A DNA stretch of 64,000 nt from assembly GCF_002845985.1 (NCBI RefSeq), contig NZ_PDFK01000001.1, forward strand, positions 682,001-746,000. The letters run 5' to 3'. Both the position numbers and the translations under genes were made by a program. Every line of letters begins with the position of its first letter. The first letter of the stretch is position 1. Positions 28,032-37,703 of the stretch are shown piece by piece. The stretch comes from Lysinibacillus fusiformis (GTDB taxonomy: Bacteria > Bacillota > Bacilli > Bacillales_A > Planococcaceae). The notes beneath the pieces are model-generated. The model was not told the origin of the DNA. It searched no databases and saw nothing but the letters and a program-made list of their open reading frames with translations.

Positions 28032-29078
28032 CTATTTCGGCTGTAGTTGCTTTAAATAGCTAATGGCATCGTCAACCGTTTTCACTGGAACGATTTTCAT
28101 TTTAGTTTTGATCTCTTTGGCCGTTTTAACAGCCGTCGAATAGTTAGATTCTAGCTCTGGGTATTTCGCTTTCATTTCTTGAGAAATTTCATCATCGGGC
28201 GCGAAGAAGATTTCCATGTCGTCCCGATCAGCGGCAATGACCTTATAATCAATCCCGCCAATTCTACCAACCGATCCATCTACTAACATTTCACCCGTAC
28301 CAGCAATAGCATAACCCTTTGTTAAATCTTCATCAAGAAGCTGGTCCAATATTTCAAGTGTAAACATCAAGCCAGCAGAGGGCCCTCCAATATCCTCTGT
28401 TTTCATCGTCACTTTTGGCATTGTTTCAATCGATTTACTTTCCGTATAAGAAATACCTAACCCTGCTCTATGTTCCTGTGTATTCGGAATCTCCTGTAAG
28501 GTAATTGTCTCCTGTTTTTGCTCTTCATTACGTATAAATTGTATTGTTACTTTATCTCCAAGCTGTTTAGGTTTTAAAAGGTCAACAAGCATTTGCTGGC
28601 TAGTTATTTTTTGACCGTCAACCTCGATAATTTCATCCCCAGCTTTTAAAATGCCATCAGACGCTCCTCCATCTAACACATTTAATATAAATACACCGTT
28701 AAAATGAACTTTAGTCTCTAATCCTGCTCTTTGGAAAGCTACATATTTCGCATTAAATTGGGAATCAGACATTAATTTTAACTGTCGAATATTATATTCC
28801 TCATCATCCTCTAAAGGATTGCGTACTTGTTCAATATCCATTAGCTTTTGATATTTTTGAACTTTAGCCCACAAATACGAAAATGGGGTGGCTTGCTGCA
28901 TCGCGACAGTCATTAAGCTTAAAGACCCCACACTATCAGCCTCTTTGCTATCTACCGTCACGAATTTACTGACATCATATGCACTTCCAGGTTTCATAAT
29001 ATACGCGTCTAGTCGGTATAACATCATAAAACAAATCACGACTATTAACACTGCATAAATACCAATTTTTTTCTTCAC
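28032..29078 (-). CDS. ylbL: YlbL, PDZ and Lon-like serine protease
   Basis: 348 residues: an N-terminal membrane helix (about 4-22), a PDZ domain (about 125-195, VLDGGASDGILKAGDEIIEVDG), and a Lon-type protease domain. Ser234 in GGPSAGL and Lys279 in GGIDYKV form the likely Ser-Lys dyad, 45 residues apart as in Lon. The protease acts outside the membrane. The start is GTG at 29078 with AGGAGGTG upstream. It is divergent from ylbJ. Confidence 0.92.
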   Translation of the reverse strand: MKKKIGIYAVLIVVICFMMLYRLDAYIMKPGSAYDVSKFVTVDSKEADSVGSLSLMTVAMQQATPFSYLWAKVQKYQKLMDIEQVRNPLEDDEEYNIRQLKLMSDSQFNAKYVAFQRAGLETKVHFNGVFILNVLDGGASDGILKAGDEIIEVDGQKITSQQMLVDLLKPKQLGDKVTIQFIRNEEQKQETITLQEIPNTQEHRAGLGISYTESKSIETMPKVTMKTEDIGGPSAGLMFTLEILDQLLDEDLTKGYAIAGTGEMLVDGSVGRIGGIDYKVIAADRDDMEIFFAPDDEISQEMKAKYPELESNYSTAVKTAKEIKTKMKIVPVKTVDDAISYLKQLQPK

Positions 29079-29196
29079 TTGAAAACACCTCCTAGGACGC
29101 TTGCAAAACCATACGTTCATGTTTTTGCCTTTCTCACATATATTGATTTTAGCATTTGCCTATGTGAATGACAAAAAGTTGAAACGAGTTGATAAC

Positions 29197-30096
29197 ATGT
29201 TTGCTACAATTCAAATAGTGCTCTGCGTAATTCTAATTCTCTTACTCTTGTTATTCCCACAAACCGCTCATAGTGGTACTGATTTAGGCGTTAACCTTTT
29301 CATGGAAGCACTTTTTCCGTATTTATTGCCGTATCTAGTATTAACACAATGGCTTCTGCGTTTAACTGCCCCTATGCGTACTAAAACGAAAAGGGCCTCA
29401 TTATACGTACAAGCCTACATTATTAGCGCACTTGGAGGCTATCCAACAGGGGCAACAACCATTGTTTATTTAAAAAATAGTGGTCAATTACACCCCAAAG
29501 AGGCAAATTTTCTACTAGCTGTTTGTCATGCACCAAGTCCACTGTTCGTTTTAGGTTTTGTAAGTCTTGATTTACTACACAGTAATACGTTTGGATGGTT
29601 GTTTTTATGTTTACTACATACGTTTAATATTTGTTGCTTAGTAATTGGCTACTACTTATTTCGCAAAACTGACCCACCCACTATTTCCGTACACAACACA
29701 CCACTGTATAGTGCACCATTTTCAGAAAGTATTAAAGAAACAGCTCCAACAATTCTGTTAGTTGGTACAACCATCATCTTTTTCACAACCATTCAGACCA
29801 TTGTCCAACAGGGGCTAGATCAACTAATCCCTAAACTTCCCTATACGATTGAACTTTCTCTTGCAGCTATTCTTGAGGTGACGAATGGTCTTAAAATGAC
29901 CGTTACAGCCTTCCCAGATCTTCCACATATCACCTTACTAGTTGTCATTTTATTAACGATGCAAAGTATTAGTATTCACTTACAAATCTTCGTTATCGCA
30001 AAATCAGCAAAACTTTCTGTCAGACCCTATATCAAATTCCGCCTCCTTAGCATAATCATTGTTCCGACTATTTATGCTCTATTTTTTCTGAAATAA
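29197..30096 (+). CDS. ylbJ: YlbJ, sporulation integral membrane protein
   Basis: 299 residues with about seven to eight hydrophobic helices. Signatures are LGVNLFMEALFPYLLPYLVLTQWLL, YIISALGGYPTGATTIVYLKNSG and ANFLLAVCHAPSPLFVLGF, which match the YlbJ nucleoside-gate-like family needed for heat-resistant spores. B. subtilis YlbJ is about 408 residues, so this one is notably shorter. The start is uncertain: ATG at 29197 is my choice, a TTG at 29101 would add 32 residues. Confidence 0.82.
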   Translation: MFATIQIVLCVILILLLLLFPQTAHSGTDLGVNLFMEALFPYLLPYLVLTQWLLRLTAPMRTKTKRASLYVQAYIISALGGYPTGATTIVYLKNSGQLHPKEANFLLAVCHAPSPLFVLGFVSLDLLHSNTFGWLFLCLLHTFNICCLVIGYYLFRKTDPPTISVHNTPLYSAPFSESIKETAPTILLVGTTIIFFTTIQTIVQQGLDQLIPKLPYTIELSLAAILEVTNGLKMTVTAFPDLPHITLLVVILLTMQSISIHLQIFVIAKSAKLSVRPYIKFRLLSIIIVPTIYALFFLK

Positions 30097-30109
30097 TGAT
30101 CGCTCTATG

Positions 30110-30147
30110 TACCAAAAAGAGGATGTCACTTTGCTTTGACATCCTCT
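30110..30147 (-). terminator. terminator after coaD
   Basis: Perfect eleven-base-pair stem (30118-30128 with 30137-30147), followed on the minus strand by TTTTTGG. It lies six bases after the coaD stop. Confidence 0.85.
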
Positions 30148-30153
30148 GCATAA

Positions 30154-31213
<1,060 letters not shown>

Positions 31214-31285
31214 AACAGCATATCACCGTACTTTCATCCATATAAAGTATTTTTGCAGCGAAAGGATGACCCTCCGCTGCAAAAG

Positions 31286-32707
31286 TTATTGTTGTTCTTG
31301 TGTTAATACTTGAATTCGCTCGTCCTTCTTTTGTAGTTCAACTAGGAATAAACGTTGCAACCAAGCTTCTTCCACATAATAATGATCAGCAATTTTAATA
31401 ATTGGCTCTGAAATTGTTGCATATCTCCGCTGATTAAATACATAGAAACCAGGCTCTTTCGGGAATCGGAATGTGCGATGCTCGCTATTTACGTAATAGC
31501 CATTCTTCCCTTCCTCAGCCGAATAGCCAAGATAAGGCAATAACGTATCTGCCGTATACAACACTTGACCCTCATATAGAATAGCATGAACGTCTTCTTT
31601 TAATACATCATCCACATACACATCACGAGCATCCTCAAATAAGAGCGGATATGTTCCATCTTTCTGAGCTGCGTTTAATGTAAAATAAGATGTTTTCGCA
31701 TCTAACGCTTGTGATAAATACTTGTCCAATGTATCAGGCGAAAGCGGTTCTTCCCCAAGGTTTTTCAGCTTTTCCTGCCAAGCTTGCTGTTGACTATCTG
31801 TCATATAGTCATTTAATGTCTTAACCATTTTCTTTGTTTTGTCTCCACCAATTGAATCGTTTACTAAATAGGATGCCACAACTTCAGGCAACCATTCTGG
31901 AGAATCTACAAATTTAAATTGTGATTTGATTTGTGATAAAATCACTTCCTGCTCAACGGCTTGTGCAGTAAGTGTTGGTAAAAATAACAATCTTTCATCA
32001 TGAGCTGTTACCGGACTTTTTTCTTGAATAATAGCAATATGCTCATCATTCAAAAACTGCAAGCTTTCTAATGATTTTAGGAAATCATTAGGAATTGACT
32101 GCTGTGCATAGATAGATAAAATCGGTGTTTGCTCTTGTACTTTAAGTTTACCTGCTTGCCAATAAAGATCTTGAACGGTACCGTTTCCTTTAAACATTGT
32201 GTAATTCACAAGAGACAGTTGTTGTTGCCCTACTAAAGGTAAACCTGTAATCCACTGTCCATTCACTTTACTATCTGTAGAAATATGAACAATTGAATAC
32301 GATGCTTCACCATTTATTAGTGTAGCAAAAACATTTTGAAGGAGCATCTTATTTTTTAAGCCGCCCTCAATTGGAATTATGTATGACACAGATTGTGATT
32401 TCGTTTCCCCTTTGGCAAAATAAGAGACCTCATCTGATAAACGATCACAGCTATTTTCGCTCTCGATAAAACAACTAGGATTTGTCGCTTTTTCTGGCCA
32501 TTTAATTTTCACCTTTTGATTTGGTAAATTTTTAAAATGCTGGCGAATATCTAAGCTATTTTCACGATAGACAATCTCTATTTCTTGAGAGTAATGAAAA
32601 TCCCCTATGCCTGTTTCTAAATCAGATGAATAAGCATGATACTGGAAAAATATCGTTCCTGTAATAATTAGTGCTAAAATAGAAAAAAAGCTTAATGCAA
32701 ATTTCAT
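31286..32707 (-). CDS. membrane-anchored protein of unknown function
   Basis: 473 residues. One N-terminal membrane or signal-anchor helix (about 3-22) precedes a large extracellular region. The C-terminal about 95 residues (VYVDDVLKEDVHAILYEGQV, LPYLGYSAEEGKNGYYV, RTFRFPKEPGFYVFNQRRYATISEPIIKI) resemble the copper-amine-oxidase N-terminal-like fold common in Bacillales wall proteins. The middle part I do not recognise; it has two cysteines near residue 80-87 (NPSCFIESENSCDR). It lies next to rsmD-coaD and has no B. subtilis counterpart there. GGGAGGT supports the start. Confidence 0.75.
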   Translation of the reverse strand: MKFALSFFSILALIITGTIFFQYHAYSSDLETGIGDFHYSQEIEIVYRENSLDIRQHFKNLPNQKVKIKWPEKATNPSCFIESENSCDRLSDEVSYFAKGETKSQSVSYIIPIEGGLKNKMLLQNVFATLINGEASYSIVHISTDSKVNGQWITGLPLVGQQQLSLVNYTMFKGNGTVQDLYWQAGKLKVQEQTPILSIYAQQSIPNDFLKSLESLQFLNDEHIAIIQEKSPVTAHDERLLFLPTLTAQAVEQEVILSQIKSQFKFVDSPEWLPEVVASYLVNDSIGGDKTKKMVKTLNDYMTDSQQQAWQEKLKNLGEEPLSPDTLDKYLSQALDAKTSYFTLNAAQKDGTYPLLFEDARDVYVDDVLKEDVHAILYEGQVLYTADTLLPYLGYSAEEGKNGYYVNSEHRTFRFPKEPGFYVFNQRRYATISEPIIKIADHYYVEEAWLQRLFLVELQKKDERIQVLTQEQQ

Positions 32708-32763
32708 GTGCTTGACCTCCCGCAGCATGATACTATGAGTATTGGAAAGGATGTGCAATTATT

Positions 32764-33153
32764 ATGCCACAACAATTTATAGAATTAGGAGAAGGCTATG
32801 GTGATGTTTACGAGTTACTCGAAATTATCAAAACAAATCAGGAACGCTTTCATCAAGCCTTTATACTAACATCTACAAAAGAAGATAAAAAGGTGATCTC
32901 ATTAGCTGTAGCTCTCAAACCAGTTGGTGAAAGTAAGTTCATGCCTATCTATATTTGCCGAGAAGGCATCCCATATAATGAAGAACAACCTACAATGCGA
33001 CAAAAAATGTTTGAAGCACAAATAGAACAACTCGATCGGAAAGCAGTTGTTGTAGAAATAAAGCACTCATCTATATTTTCGGAATCAAAACTATTTTATC
33101 AATACTTAATCGGTATATTAAGACTAAATAACTATATACCTGCATTGACGTAA
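32764..33153 (+). CDS. conserved protein of unknown function near ylbG
   Basis: 129 residues with no membrane segment. It begins MPQQFIELGEGYGDVYELLEI and contains KKVISLAVALKPVGESKFMPIYICREGIPY and KAVVVEIKHSSIFSESKLFYQYLIGILRLNNYIP. I recall similar short proteins beside ylbG in other Bacillales but no known role. It is divergent from the unknown membrane-anchored gene and converges on ylbG with a two-base gap. Confidence 0.75.
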   Translation: MPQQFIELGEGYGDVYELLEIIKTNQERFHQAFILTSTKEDKKVISLAVALKPVGESKFMPIYICREGIPYNEEQPTMRQKMFEAQIEQLDRKAVVVEIKHSSIFSESKLFYQYLIGILRLNNYIPALT

Positions 33154-33155
33154 GA

Positions 33156-33428
33156 TTATAGACCTACTTTGTAGTCATATTCCTTTGCTTTATCTGGTTT
33201 TGCATTTTCATATTCAGTTTTCACAAATGGACGATAAGACTCCACAACGTCTTTCACAAATGGAAGGCGTTGTAGTTTTGTTGTCATCATATCAATGTCC
33301 TCACGATTACAGTAAAGCACTACGTATTTTTGCCTTCTTGAAATATAAAGAACATGACCATATTTCCGAAGAGATTTAGCATGTTTTAATTGATGGACGT
33401 AAACGATTAGCCCTTGTCGTTCGTTCAT
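33156..33428 (-). CDS. ylbG: YlbG, DUF2129 family protein
   Basis: 90 residues starting [20 protein letters not shown], with the central [21 protein letters not shown] and [16 protein letters not shown] typical of the YlbG (UPF0298) family. It is a small cytoplasmic protein of unknown function. GAGGGAAT lies before the ATG at 33428; an in-frame start at 33443 lacks a site. Confidence 0.9.
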   Translation of the reverse strand: MNERQGLIVYVHQLKHAKSLRKYGHVLYISRRQKYVVLYCNREDIDMMTTKLQRLPFVKDVVESYRPFVKTEYENAKPDKAKEYDYKVGL

Positions 33429-33495
33429 ATTGGATTCCCTCATTTCTTACATAAAAGAATACCATAGACCGGAAAATGATAGCAACAGAGTTTAG

Positions 33496-33525
33496 CTGAC
33501 AGAAAGCTCAATTTTCCGTTATAAT
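33496..33525 (+). promoter_or_regulatory. SigA-type promoter upstream of a putative small RNA
   Basis: CTGACA (33496-33501), 18 bases, then a perfect TATAAT (33520-33525). The -10 is embedded in a short inverted repeat TTTTCC...GGAAAA, which could be an operator. It reads away from ylbG. Confidence 0.5.
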
Positions 33526-33531
33526 GGAAAA

Positions 33532-33622
33532 GCATACTGCGAGAAACATCGTAGAGATATGAATTAGTTGTTTTCATGGAACATTTACGCCTCCGCGTAA
33601 TAGCTCCGTATTTTTTTGCTTT
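33532..33622 (+). ncRNA. candidate small RNA or leader between ylbG and the GDPD gene
   Basis: Downstream of the promoter at 33496-33525 about 90 bases carry no convincing reading frame. They end in a hairpin TTACGC-CTCC-GCGTAA with an extended imperfect outer stem (GGA...TCC) and then TATTTTTTT, an intrinsic-terminator layout. The apical loop exposes CCUCC, complementary to a Shine-Dalgarno site, a common antisense seed. In B. subtilis a sporulation RNA, csfG, is encoded beside ylbG; whether this is related I cannot tell. The rest of the 327-base gap (to 33755) shows nothing clear. Confidence 0.4.
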
Positions 33623-33755
33623 TGCATATATCAGCATGAAAAAAGCATCATTCACTTCTACTAGCTATTAGTTTTAGTAGGTACTTTAATTATCAATACT
33701 GACAATGAATTCACCATTACTTTTTATATGAAGATAATTGTTAAGGAGGACGAAT

Positions 33756-34670
33756 ATGGGTAAGAAAACAAAAATTGCCCTTGCTATTGCTGCGGCAAGT
33801 GCAGCGGCTTGGGCAGGTAGTAAAGCTATTTCTAAACCACAGCAACGTGAAGGCAAACAAGCATTGCAATTTGATCGCCCCATCATTCTGGCGCATCGTG
33901 GCGGGGCTCTTTTAGCACCTGAGCATACAATGATCGCATTTGAAAAAGCAGCACAGTTAGGAGTCGATGGCTTTGAAATTGATATCCGTTTAACAAAAGA
34001 CGAGGAAATCATTGTTTTCCATGATGATACAGTTGATCGTACAACGGATGGCTATGGTCTCATTGCCGATATGACCTTAGCAGAAATCAATGCCTTAAAT
34101 CACGGCTATCAATTTGAAGATTTGGATGGCGCTTTTCCATATCGAGAGGAAAAAATTAATGTAGTGACATTACGAGAGCTACTTGAAACTTATCCAAATA
34201 TGCTCATCAATATTGATATTAAAGATGCTCCAGATACTTATGAGGGAAGTTTGATGCCTTCTAAACTTTGGCGCTTAATCGAAGAGCTAGGCGCTGAACA
34301 GCGTGTCGTTGTGACAAGCTTCTATGGTGAGCAAATCGATCGTTTTAATTTATATGCCCAAAATCAAGTAGCACTTGGTGCCGGTGAATCAGATGTGAGA
34401 AAAGCATTTGCCTCCTTCTCAAGTCAATTTGGGCACTTATATCATCCGAAAGTTGATGTTTTCCAAATCCCACCTAAATCAGGCGTTATCGCATTAGATT
34501 CACCTAAATTTATTCAATTTTTGAATCATCTCAACATACCTGTCCACTATTGGACAATCAATGATATCGACACGATGAAAAAATTAATCCATAATGGCGC
34601 CAAGGGGATCATTACAGATCGCCCTGATATAGCTGCTGAATTATTACAGGAACAAGAGTCGTTATCATGA
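33756..34670 (+). CDS. glycerophosphodiester phosphodiesterase family protein
   Basis: 304 residues. A short N-terminal hydrophobic segment (about 6-24) suggests membrane anchoring. The GDPD domain has IILAHRGGALLAPEHTMIAF, DGFEIDIRLTKDEEIIVFHDDTVDRTTDGYG and YWTINDIDTMKKLI, so the HR(G)..E..H..D and E..D metal and catalytic residues are intact. It releases glycerol phosphate from deacylated phospholipids. AAGGAGG precedes the ATG at 33756. The exact substrate is unknown. Confidence 0.92.
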   Translation: MGKKTKIALAIAAASAAAWAGSKAISKPQQREGKQALQFDRPIILAHRGGALLAPEHTMIAFEKAAQLGVDGFEIDIRLTKDEEIIVFHDDTVDRTTDGYGLIADMTLAEINALNHGYQFEDLDGAFPYREEKINVVTLRELLETYPNMLINIDIKDAPDTYEGSLMPSKLWRLIEELGAEQRVVVTSFYGEQIDRFNLYAQNQVALGAGESDVRKAFASFSSQFGHLYHPKVDVFQIPPKSGVIALDSPKFIQFLNHLNIPVHYWTINDIDTMKKLIHNGAKGIITDRPDIAAELLQEQESLS

Positions 34671-34679
34671 TACGAACAT

Positions 34680-34715
34680 AAAGGGGAAGGACACTAGTTA
34701 CGTGCCTTCCCTTCA
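34680..34715 (+). terminator. weak terminator after the GDPD gene
   Basis: An imperfect stem AAGGGGAAGG...CCTTCCCTT with a bulge, followed by a short T-rich stretch. It lies ten bases after the stop. Confidence 0.45.
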
Positions 34716-34725
34716 TTTGAATGTT

Positions 34726-35096
34726 CTACCTATATAATGAGCAGATATGGGCTTGTCTAATCTGATGGATTTCATGAGCAATAATATATTGAAGAATTAC
34801 TGTATTCGTTTTCTTCCCCAGAAACCGTTACTAACTCGTCATGGTTCCCTCGATAGCTCCTTAAAAATGGGCCAACTCCCTGTCTTAAATCTGAGGAAAG
34901 CCTCTAAATCTTAATAATCCTCAAATCGAGTATCCAATCCTTTTGACCTTGCATACCACGGATCCAACTAGACTATAATATAAAAGGATATTTGTAAGGC
35001 CATCCAATAAAGTTACTTGATTTAGAACCTTTTTAGCAGCCTAAACAACTTTTTTCCTATCCTGTCACCAGGGATGACAGCCATTCAAGTATGTTT
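34726..35096 (-). pseudogene. degraded DinB-fold (YfiT/DinB) family gene
   Basis: No intact frame exists, but minus-strand fragments in different frames match the DinB four-helix family in order. They are EWLSSLVTG, then a GGLTNILLYYSLVG-like piece, then SWIRGMQGQKDWILD, then FEDY with an in-frame stop, and finally VILQYIIAHEIHQIRQAHI with family histidines. At least three frameshifts and several stops separate them. AGGAGG lies upstream near 35100. The intact family binds metal through conserved histidines. The match is from recalled family patterns, not an alignment. Confidence 0.6.
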
Positions 35097-35109
35097 CCTC
35101 CTATCAATT

Positions 35110-35162
35110 GAAAAAAGACTGTAAACAACCTCCTGTGAATACTTGGAGTTGTCTACAGTCTA
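35110..35162 (-). terminator. terminator after ylbF
   Basis: Strong stem of about seventeen pairs (35116-35133 with 35145-35161, one mismatch), then TTTTTTC on the minus strand. It lies 30 bases after ylbF. Confidence 0.88.
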
Positions 35163-35191
35163 GAAGAGATGTGTAACATACACATCGTATT

Positions 35192-35638
35192 TTATGCTGA
35201 GCAAGAGCATGAGCCGCCCGAGCCACATCCTCCTCCGCAAGATGAACCAGATGCAAAGAATGGGTTACTAACAGGAACTTTTACAGCTTCAGAGACTGTT
35301 TTACCTATTAATAGGCTAATCTCATCGAGTAAATCCTGAAAATCGTTTTCAGCAATTTTTAAAGCTGAAACTTTTTCATTCAAGTCAAGTGCCCTTTTCT
35401 GTTGGCGAATTGACTTCATGATTGTATGGTAGTCTGGATGATATTTTCCGAAACGTTGTACATCTTCGTACTGCTCTTTCATGCGATTAAATGCGTAAAT
35501 AGCTTCTACAATTTGTGCATCACTATAGACTGCATCATACGCTTGCTGTAGCGCAATCGCAGGTTCTGAGGAAAGAATCATCTCACAAAGCGCTTCGGTC
35601 TCATCCAAAATGAGTACCCAGTCAGAGGTCATCATCAT
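35192..35638 (-). CDS. ylbF: YlbF (RicF), Y-complex Fe-S cluster protein
   Basis: 148 residues. The core KEQYEDVQRFGKYHPDYHTIM and QQKRALDLNEKVSALKIAENDFQ are strongly conserved in the family. The cysteine-rich tail GSSCGGGCGSGGSCSCS supplies Fe-S ligands. With YaaT and YmcA it forms the RicAFT complex, which controls RNase Y maturation, competence and sporulation. The ATG at 35638 has GGGGGA seven bases upstream; two further in-frame ATG codons follow. Confidence 0.93.
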   Translation of the reverse strand: MMMTSDWVLILDETEALCEMILSSEPAIALQQAYDAVYSDAQIVEAIYAFNRMKEQYEDVQRFGKYHPDYHTIMKSIRQQKRALDLNEKVSALKIAENDFQDLLDEISLLIGKTVSEAVKVPVSNPFFASGSSCGGGCGSGGSCSCSA

Positions 35639-35728
35639 TTTTAATTCCCCCAATCTCTTTCCCATCATAACAGATTTTATGGTAATTTTACATTATTGAT
35701 ACTTTTAATGAAAGAGGTTTTCCAATTA

Positions 35729-36226
35729 ATGACAACATCTAAAGGACAGATAGAACAATTACTAGCTGAAATTTTACAAGAAAGTACTGAGGAAGATGAA
35801 GAAGTTTTATTACATCTTTTAAATGGGCTAAGAGAGAAGCAGCAAGGCATTCACCGTCGTTATCTTAATGCTGCCCTACATATGGTAGGTAAGTTTGAGC
35901 CTGAAATTAGTGAGGTTCGTATCCCTATTACACCAGTTATTCATAATACAATTAAGGTGCCTCATGGTGGCATTATTGCAACAATTGCCGATGCAGCTAT
36001 GGGCGGACTTGCTTCACGCTCTGTACCAGAGGGATATAATGTGGTTACAACGAATATGAATCTATCGTATATTGCCACAACAACGAATAAAGAATTGATT
36101 GCGCGCGGTCGTTTTGTTCATAAAGGACGTCAAACACTCGTCATGGCATGTGATATCGAAGATGAGACAGGTCGCAAGCTGGCTATTGCTACAGGATCTT
36201 TCTTTATTATTCAGCGTCGTCTGTAA
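35729..36226 (+). CDS. PaaI-type hotdog-fold thioesterase
   Basis: 165 residues. The C-terminal 115 residues form a 4HBT hotdog domain with IKVPHGGIIATIADAAMGGLASRS, the expected catalytic helix, and VVTTNMNLSYIA. An N-terminal helical extension of about 45 residues is acidic. It probably hydrolyses an acyl-CoA; the substrate is unknown. The start is uncertain: ATG at 35729 has a distant GAGG; an ATG at 35708 is also in frame. Its 3' end overlaps the murE 3' end by 20 bases on the other strand. Confidence 0.85.
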   Translation: MTTSKGQIEQLLAEILQESTEEDEEVLLHLLNGLREKQQGIHRRYLNAALHMVGKFEPEISEVRIPITPVIHNTIKVPHGGIIATIADAAMGGLASRSVPEGYNVVTTNMNLSYIATTTNKELIARGRFVHKGRQTLVMACDIEDETGRKLAIATGSFFIIQRRL

Positions 36227-37679
36227 TGAGACTGGCAAAATAATCTTTGATGCATTGTTGATCGGAAAAAGGCAATTTTTGATTTTTAATTTGCTGTGTT
36301 TGTTCATGCCCTTTTCCGGCCACAAGGACAATATCGCCCTTTTTCGCCTTTGCTAACGCTTGATGGATAGCAAGCTTCCGATCTAAGTAAATTTCATAAT
36401 ATTGTTGCTCTGTAAAGCCTGCAATAATGCTTTCATTTATCACGATTGGATCTTCATCTCGTGGATTATCTGTTGTTAAATAAATAACGTCCGCGTATTT
36501 ACTTGCTACCGCTCCCATGGCGAAGCGCTTCGCCTTATCACGATTTCCACCACAACTAAAAACAAGGTAAATTGTTTTGGAACGATTAAAGGTTTGTAAA
36601 ACGGCTTGTAAGGCTTCTGCTGTATGCGCATAATCTACATAAACCTCTATACCCAAAGGATTATCAATCTTCTCAAGTCGTCCTTCTGGTAGTTTTAAGG
36701 ACCACATATGACCAACTAGATCTTCCATCGGGACACCTAGGCGCCATATAGCCATTAAGGCAGCAATAGTATTTTGTACATGATATTTTCCGACAAAAGG
36801 GATTTCCACAATATGCTCACTCGCTGTTGTTTGTAAGCAAAGTACGGTTTTTCCAACTGTTTCACTGACAATTTGAATATGTAGATCATTGTGATTATCA
36901 AAGCCAAATGAACAGGATTTTTTCTTATCATAAATCCCTACAGAACGACAAAAGTTATCATCTCCATTTAATACTAACTTTTTGGATAAATCGGCTAATC
37001 TTTTTTTTGCACGTTTATATGCTTCTAAACCACCATGATCTTCTAAATGGTCCTCTGATAGATTTAAAAATACACCACAGTCAATATCGCAATGGTCGAG
37101 TCTATGCTGCTGTAAGCCCATTGAAGAGGCTTCTAGCACAACATGTGTAACCCCTTTTCGTACACATTGCTTTAATATCGGATGCAATTCTTTGGCCTGC
37201 AATGTTGTTAATTGCTCGTAAGCCGTTTGTTGTTTCTCGCCATTGATGAAAAAGCCAACCGTTCCAATAACTGCTGCTTTTTTATGTAAGGCATTTAGAA
37301 GCTGACTAACAAAATGGCTCACCGTGGTCTTTCCATTTGTGCCGGTAATGGCAATAACCGTTAAAGCCTCTGCTGGAAAAGCAGCGAGCTTCGCACTCGC
37401 ATACGATAAAAATAATGCTGTATTCGGAACCCACACAAAAGGAATTTCTTTATCCATAATCGGCAAAGAAATACTTTCTTCCGAAACAATGGCAGCAGCC
37501 CCCCGTGCCAACGCTTCTTTAACAAAACGACTTCCTGATGTTTTTTTGCCCTTTCGTACAATAAAAATGTCACCGGGTTGTACGGCCTGTGCATAATCTT
37601 CTACGCCTGTAATTTCTGTTCGAATGGATCCTCCTGTCACACTACATGGCCAATCCTTTAATAGCTCAGCTAGTTGCAA
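36207..37679 (-). CDS. murE: MurE-family ligase, meso-diaminopimelate type, displaced from the dcw cluster
   Basis: 490 residues of the MurE family. N-terminal GVEDYAQAVQPGDIFIVRKG binds the uracil end; ATP loop is AITGTNGKTTVSHFV; VVLEASSMGLQQHRLDHCDID, GRLEKI and YVDYAHTAEALQAVL follow. The amino-acid-selecting motif reads DNPRDEDP. DNPR is typical of enzymes adding meso-diaminopimelate, whereas lysine-adding enzymes lack this Arg. The TTG start has GGGGG eight bases upstream. A SigK-like promoter lies upstream. This supports a role in spore cortex synthesis if vegetative wall is lysine-type. Confidence 0.9.
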   Translation of the reverse strand: MQLAELLKDWPCSVTGGSIRTEITGVEDYAQAVQPGDIFIVRKGKKTSGSRFVKEALARGAAAIVSEESISLPIMDKEIPFVWVPNTALFLSYASAKLAAFPAEALTVIAITGTNGKTTVSHFVSQLLNALHKKAAVIGTVGFFINGEKQQTAYEQLTTLQAKELHPILKQCVRKGVTHVVLEASSMGLQQHRLDHCDIDCGVFLNLSEDHLEDHGGLEAYKRAKKRLADLSKKLVLNGDDNFCRSVGIYDKKKSCSFGFDNHNDLHIQIVSETVGKTVLCLQTTASEHIVEIPFVGKYHVQNTIAALMAIWRLGVPMEDLVGHMWSLKLPEGRLEKIDNPLGIEVYVDYAHTAEALQAVLQTFNRSKTIYLVFSCGGNRDKAKRFAMGAVASKYADVIYLTTDNPRDEDPIVINESIIAGFTEQQYYEIYLDRKLAIHQALAKAKKGDIVLVAGKGHEQTQQIKNQKLPFSDQQCIKDYFASLITDDAE

Positions 37680-37703
37680 GCCTCATTCCCCCTTTCCGTT
37701 CTC

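Noticed and set aside
33440..33655. A 71-codon minus-strand frame upstream of ylbG
   Set aside because: No ribosome site, cysteine- and aromatic-rich random composition, and it covers the putative small RNA region.
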